DNA of 8,276 nt from an uncultured Eubacteriales bacterium. Lineage in GTDB: Bacteria > Bacillota > Clostridia > Oscillospirales > Oscillospiraceae. Of the stretch, positions 5,630 to 8,276 are shown piece after piece. The stretch is taken from NCBI GenBank assembly GCA_900555735.1, contig USMI01000086.1, positions 1 through 8,276 of the forward strand, written 5' to 3'. The notes below the pieces were generated by a model. That model was not told the origin of the DNA. It saw nothing but the letters and a program-made list of their open reading frames with translations, and did not search any database. Position numbers and translations under genes: made by a program. Position 1 is the stretch's first letter. Each line of letters starts with the position of its first letter.

Positions 5630-6229
5630 ATGGAATACTTTCCCGCGCCCCTTGAAAAGCTGGTGGAGCAGTTTGCCCGCCTGCCGGGCATCGGTGGCAA
5701 ATCCGCCCAGCGTCTGGCCTTCCATGTGCTGAACCTGCCCATGGAGGAGGCGGAGGCCTTTGCCCACGCCATCGTGGACGCCAAGCGCAGCGTGACGCTG
5801 TGCCCCGTGTGCCGCAACCTGACGGCGGGCGGCCTTTGTCCTATCTGCGCCGATCCCCGCCGGAATGAGACGGTCATCTGCGTGGTGGCCGATCCCCGCG
5901 ACGTGCTGGCAATCGAGCGGAGCCGGGAGTTCAATGGCCGCTACCATGTGCTCCACGGCGTGCTGTCCCCCATGAATCATGTGGGACCGGACGATCTGCA
6001 AATCAAGTCTCTGCTGGATCGCGTGGCCGGGGGCGGTATTCAGGAGGTCATTATGGCCACCAACCCCGACACCGAGGGCGAGGCCACGGCCCTGTACATC
6101 GCCCGGCTTCTGAAGCCCTTCGGCGTGAAGGTCACCCGCCTTGCCTACGGCATCCCCGTGGGCGGCCATCTGGAATTTGCCGATGACGCCACGCTGATGC
6201 GGGCGCTGGAAGGGCGGCGTGAGCTATGA
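5630..6229 (+). CDS. recR: Recombination mediator RecR
   Basis: RecR acts with RecO (and RecF) to load RecA on SSB-covered single-stranded DNA during gap repair. The 199-residue protein has the normal family length. It has an N-terminal helix-hairpin-helix (LPGIGGKSAQRLAFHVL, 18-34), a Cys4 zinc finger (C58, C61, C70, C73 in CPVC-x8-CPIC), and a Toprim domain from about 81 (VICVVADPRDVLAIERS through EVIMATNPDTEGEATALYI). The C terminus has the usual RLAYGIPVGGHLEFADDATLMRAL block. The start at 5630 follows GAGAGG (5615-5620), which lies in the last codons of rpe. The stop overlaps the next ATG in an ATGA, implying translational coupling. In many bacteria recR follows dnaX and ybaB; here it follows rpe, and neither partner is in the window. 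Confidence 0.97.
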   Translation: MEYFPAPLEKLVEQFARLPGIGGKSAQRLAFHVLNLPMEEAEAFAHAIVDAKRSVTLCPVCRNLTAGGLCPICADPRRNETVICVVADPRDVLAIERSREFNGRYHVLHGVLSPMNHVGPDDLQIKSLLDRVAGGGIQEVIMATNPDTEGEATALYIARLLKPFGVKVTRLAYGIPVGGHLEFADDATLMRALEGRREL

Positions 6230-7254
6230 AGAAGCTGACCTGCCTGCTGCTGGCCTGCCTGACGGCGCTTTCGCTGACGGCCTGTGGTACGCCCAAGACC
6301 GAGACACTGGATATCTTTGCCATGGACACCTACATGTCCCTTGTGGCAGTAGGCGACGGCGCGTTTGATGTGCTGCAGCAGACTGCCAACGAGATCAACA
6401 CGCTGGAGCAGCGGCTCAGCCGCACCATCGACACCAGCGACGTGGCCCGACTGAACGCCGGCGGCACCGCTGTGCTCAGCGGCGACACGGCAGCGCTGCT
6501 GAAGTCGGCGCTGCAATACAGTGCCGAGACGAACGGCGCTTTTGATGTGACCATCGCGCCGCTGGTACAGCTGTGGGGCATCACCACCGACAGTCCCCGC
6601 GTTCCCTTGCAGGAGGAGATCGACGCGCTGCTGCCGCTGGTGGGCAGCGAGCATGTCCGGCTCAGCGGCGCCACCGCCGCGCTGGACGAGGGGTGTGCCA
6701 TCGATCTGGGCGGCATCGGCAAGGGCTATGCCTCCGATGAGACGGCGGAGCTGTTTGCCGAAAGCGGCATCTCCGGCGGCTTTGTCAGTCTTGGCGGCAA
6801 CGTGTATGTCCATGGCGTCACCGCCGAGGGCAAGCCTTGGAACGTGGCCATTCAGGATCCCCGGAATACAGAGGATTACGCCTGTACCCTGCGCCTGACG
6901 GACGCCTTTGTGGTGACCTCCGGCGGCTATCAGCGCAACTTTACCGCGCCTGACGGCACGGTGTATCAGCATATCATCGACCCCACCACCGGCTATCCGG
7001 TGGATAACGGACTTTTAAGTGTCTCCATCGTGACCCGCCGCGATAGCGGCGGCACCGGCACCATGGCCGACGCCTATTCCACCGCCCTGTACGTCATGGG
7101 CGAGGCCGCCGCCGTGGACTTCTGGCGGCAGCAGGGCACCTTTGACATGGTGCTGGTGACGGTGGACGGACGGGTGCTGTATACCGCCGGTCTGGCGGAC
7201 TGCTTCGATCAAACGGAGGGAAGCGGCTATGACTACCAACTCCTCGCGGCCTGA
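6226..7254 (+). CDS. apbE: FAD:protein FMN transferase ApbE, predicted lipoprotein
   Basis: ApbE transfers FMN from FAD to a threonine (in some targets serine) of exported or membrane flavoproteins, such as RnfG/RnfD, NqrB/NqrC or PplA-type electron-transfer proteins. The 342-residue product begins with a lipoprotein signal: MKK, a hydrophobic stretch, and lipobox LTAC with lipidated C20. It should therefore be anchored on the outer face of the membrane. ApbE blocks follow in order: FAMDTYMSL (31-39), GAFDVTIAPLVQLWG (104-118), IDLGGIGKGYA (159-169), FVSLGGNVYVHG (186-197), TSGGYQRNF (231-239), HIIDPTTGYPV (249-259) and ADAYSTALYVMG (281-292; the acidic/threonine metal-site region). The ATG overlaps the recR stop by 4 nt, and the 3' end overlaps the next gene by 26 nt. 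No FMN-acceptor protein is encoded in the window. Confidence 0.95.
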   Translation: MKKLTCLLLACLTALSLTACGTPKTETLDIFAMDTYMSLVAVGDGAFDVLQQTANEINTLEQRLSRTIDTSDVARLNAGGTAVLSGDTAALLKSALQYSAETNGAFDVTIAPLVQLWGITTDSPRVPLQEEIDALLPLVGSEHVRLSGATAALDEGCAIDLGGIGKGYASDETAELFAESGISGGFVSLGGNVYVHGVTAEGKPWNVAIQDPRNTEDYACTLRLTDAFVVTSGGYQRNFTAPDGTVYQHIIDPTTGYPVDNGLLSVSIVTRRDSGGTGTMADAYSTALYVMGEAAAVDFWRQQGTFDMVLVTVDGRVLYTAGLADCFDQTEGSGYDYQLLAA

Positions 7255-7645
7255 GCTGAAATTCAACCGCTATGACGCCATGATAGCGGCTGTGGTGGCG
7301 CTGCTGGCGGTGGCCGTGGCGCTGTGGTTCTACCTGCCCAAGACGCAGGCCGGACGGCTCACCGCCGTTATCACCCAGCACGGGCAGGAGATGCGCCGCG
7401 TAGAGCTGACACCCGGCCTTGACAAGGATCTGACGGTGGAGCTGGACGACGGCACATATCACCTGACGGTGCGGATCAGCGGAGACGGCGTATACGTTTC
7501 CGACAGCGATTGTCCTACGCAGGACTGCGTCCACACCGGCACGATCCGCCGCGCGGGACAGTCCATCGTCTGTCTGCCTGCGCAGGTGGTCATCCATCTG
7601 GAGGGTGCGGCTTCCGCGGACGCGCCGGACGTGATCGTGGGGTGA
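7229..7645 (+). CDS. NusG domain II-containing membrane-anchored protein (EetA-like)
   Basis: The 138-residue protein has a short polar N terminus, one transmembrane helix (about 17-36), and a soluble domain of about 100 residues. The domain ends in the NusG_II-type pattern VYVSDSDCPTQDCVHTGTIRRAGQSIVCLPAQVVIHLEG (88-126), with cysteines at 95, 100 and 115. Despite the name, this family (Pfam NusG_II) is not the transcription factor; it is extracytoplasmic and commonly encoded beside a Gx transporter and ApbE. In Listeria-type extracellular electron transfer loci the corresponding protein is, as I recall, called EetA. The ATG at 7229 has GGAGGG at 7215-7220 (8-nt spacing) inside apbE, and the 26-nt overlap suggests coupled translation. 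The stop is 5 nt before the Gx gene. Exact biochemical role unknown. Confidence 0.88.
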   Translation: MTTNSSRPELKFNRYDAMIAAVVALLAVAVALWFYLPKTQAGRLTAVITQHGQEMRRVELTPGLDKDLTVELDDGTYHLTVRISGDGVYVSDSDCPTQDCVHTGTIRRAGQSIVCLPAQVVIHLEGAASADAPDVIVG

Positions 7646-7650
7646 CGGCT

Positions 7651-8163
7651 ATGAAATGGACGACGAAAAATCTCGCCCTGTGCGCCGTGCTGACGGCGCT
7701 GGCGCTGGGCCTGAGCACGCTGGAGAATCTGTTTCCCGTGTCGCTGGTGGTGCCGCTGCCGGGCGTAAAGCTGGGCCTTGCCAACATCGTCACGGTGTTC
7801 GCGTTGTATGAGCTGGGGGCGGTTCCGGCGCTGGTGATCCTGCTGGCCCGGTGCGGTCTGGGCAGCCTGTTTGCCGGGAATGTGTCGGCGCTGCTGTTCT
7901 CCCTGCTGGGCGGCCTTACCGCCATGCTGGTGATGATCGGCCTGAAGCGCTGCCGCCGTCTCAGCATTTACGGCGTGTCCGTCGGCGGCGCGGCGGCCCA
8001 CAACGTGGGCCAGATGGCGGCGGCGGTCATTACGCTGGGCAATACCATGGTGCTGGGCTATCTGCCGTTTCTGCTGGCGATCTCGCTGGCGACGGGAACG
8101 CTGACAGGTTTCGTCTCGGCGCTCCTCTTCCGGGCCATGGCCCATGTAAAACTCTCCCATTAA
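7651..8163 (+). CDS. Gx transporter family membrane protein (EetB-like; also annotated heptaprenyl diphosphate synthase component I)
   Basis: The 170-residue protein is very hydrophobic, with about five or six membrane helices. It carries family motifs LFPVSLVVPLPGVKLGLANIV (27-47), ALYELGAVPALVILLARC (51-68), LFAGNVSALLFSLLGG (73-88) and AAAHNVGQMAAA (114-125). The fold resembles small ECF-type substrate-binding subunits. The old label 'heptaprenyl diphosphate synthase component I' comes from association with prenyl synthase genes and does not mean catalysis; no prenyltransferase DDxxD motif is present. In extracellular electron transfer loci the matching protein is called EetB. The ATG at 7651 begins the conserved region and lies 5 nt after the previous stop. 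Its ribosome binding site is weak, so coupling to the upstream gene is likely. A strong AAGGAGGA overlaps its own stop and serves the next gene. Confidence 0.88.
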   Translation: MKWTTKNLALCAVLTALALGLSTLENLFPVSLVVPLPGVKLGLANIVTVFALYELGAVPALVILLARCGLGSLFAGNVSALLFSLLGGLTAMLVMIGLKRCRRLSIYGVSVGGAAAHNVGQMAAAVITLGNTMVLGYLPFLLAISLATGTLTGFVSALLFRAMAHVKLSH

Positions 8164-8176
8164 GGAGGAAGCCATA

Positions 8177-8276
8177 ATGGATCAGAAGGATAAAATTATT
8201 TTGCAGCAGCTGGACGTGATCCGCTCCATGACGGAGAACGGAATTAAGCGGATGAACAGCGACTTCTGGGGCGCGC
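8177..8276 (+). CDS. Start of an unidentified gene (3' end outside window)
   Basis: An ATG at 8177 follows a strong AAGGAGGA (8162-8169) at good spacing, and the frame stays open to the edge, giving 33 codons. The visible N terminus (MDQKDKIILQQLDVIRSMTE, then NGIKRMNSDFWGA) is charged and probably helical, with no signal peptide or membrane segment, so a cytoplasmic protein is likely. I cannot assign a family from this much. The 13-nt gap after the Gx gene suggests it belongs to the same operon. Prenyl synthase genes often follow Gx genes, but nothing here shows that identity. Confidence 0.75.
   Translation, partial: MDQKDKIILQQLDVIRSMTENGIKRMNSDFWGA

Noticed and set aside
6664..6675. SGAT at residues 147-150 of ApbE, resembling the flavinylation motif of its substrates
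   Set aside because: It lies in the strand just before IDLGGIGKGYA inside the ApbE fold, lacks the upstream Asp of the usual motif, and is best explained as ordinary family sequence.
7510..7650. Upstream extension of the Gx-transporter gene from the ATG at 7510
   Set aside because: It would overlap the NusG_II gene by 136 nt with low-complexity sequence. The hydrophobic family N terminus starts at 7651.
8177..8276. Heptaprenyl diphosphate synthase component II or AAA ATPase as the identity of the last gene
   Set aside because: Both occurred to me from context or style, but 33 residues show no diagnostic motif, so no name is given.

Overview
The window is an ordinary-looking stretch of chromosome from a GC-rich anaerobic Firmicute, most likely a gut Clostridia of the Oscillospirales type. 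That placement is an inference. It rests on AGGAGG-type ribosome binding sites, a TPP-riboswitch-controlled thiT (an ECF-transporter S component typical of Firmicutes), an apbE / NusG-domain-II / Gx-transporter cassette, and a GGGGCGACC-type palindromic repeat of a kind I associate with these genomes. No rRNA, tRNA, CRISPR array, transposase or phage gene is visible.

Layout. (1) 1-911 is the 3' part of a nicotinate phosphoribosyltransferase gene (pncB), entering from the left edge. (2) 933-1011 is a small non-coding palindromic element made of two hairpins within 12-bp terminal inverted repeats. (3) 1054-3217 is a two-gene unit: a cardiolipin synthase and a small membrane protein of unknown function. 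(4) 3248-4140 is a self-contained thiamine-uptake unit: consensus promoter, TPP aptamer, terminator-type expression platform, thiT, and a strong hairpin terminator. (5) 4148-4698 is a minus-strand gene for a two-helix membrane protein with a C-terminal zinc ribbon, with its own terminator (convergent with that of thiT) and a probable promoter. (6) 4744-4979 holds a plus-strand extended -10 promoter, an inverted repeat overlapping its -35 box, and a leader of about 175 nt that can fold into three successive GC-rich hairpins. (7) 4980-8163 is a tightly packed operon: rpe, recR, apbE, a NusG-domain-II protein gene and a Gx-transporter gene. Gaps within it are +5, -4, -26 and +5 nt. (8) 8177-8276 is the start of a further gene that runs off the right edge.

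How the genes relate. pncB (NAD salvage), cls (cardiolipin) and thiT (vitamin B1 uptake) are separate housekeeping functions. In the last operon, rpe (pentose phosphate pathway) and recR (recombinational repair) share a transcript with a membrane/flavin module. ApbE covalently attaches FMN to exported or membrane proteins, and the NusG_II and Gx proteins resemble the EetA/EetB pair of flavin-based extracellular electron transfer systems. No FMN-acceptor protein, Ndh2 or Rnf subunit lies in the window.

I see no clearly novel system. The best candidates for a second look are the structured rpe leader with the dyad in its promoter, the eetAB-like cassette attached to rpe-recR, and the palindromic element after pncB.
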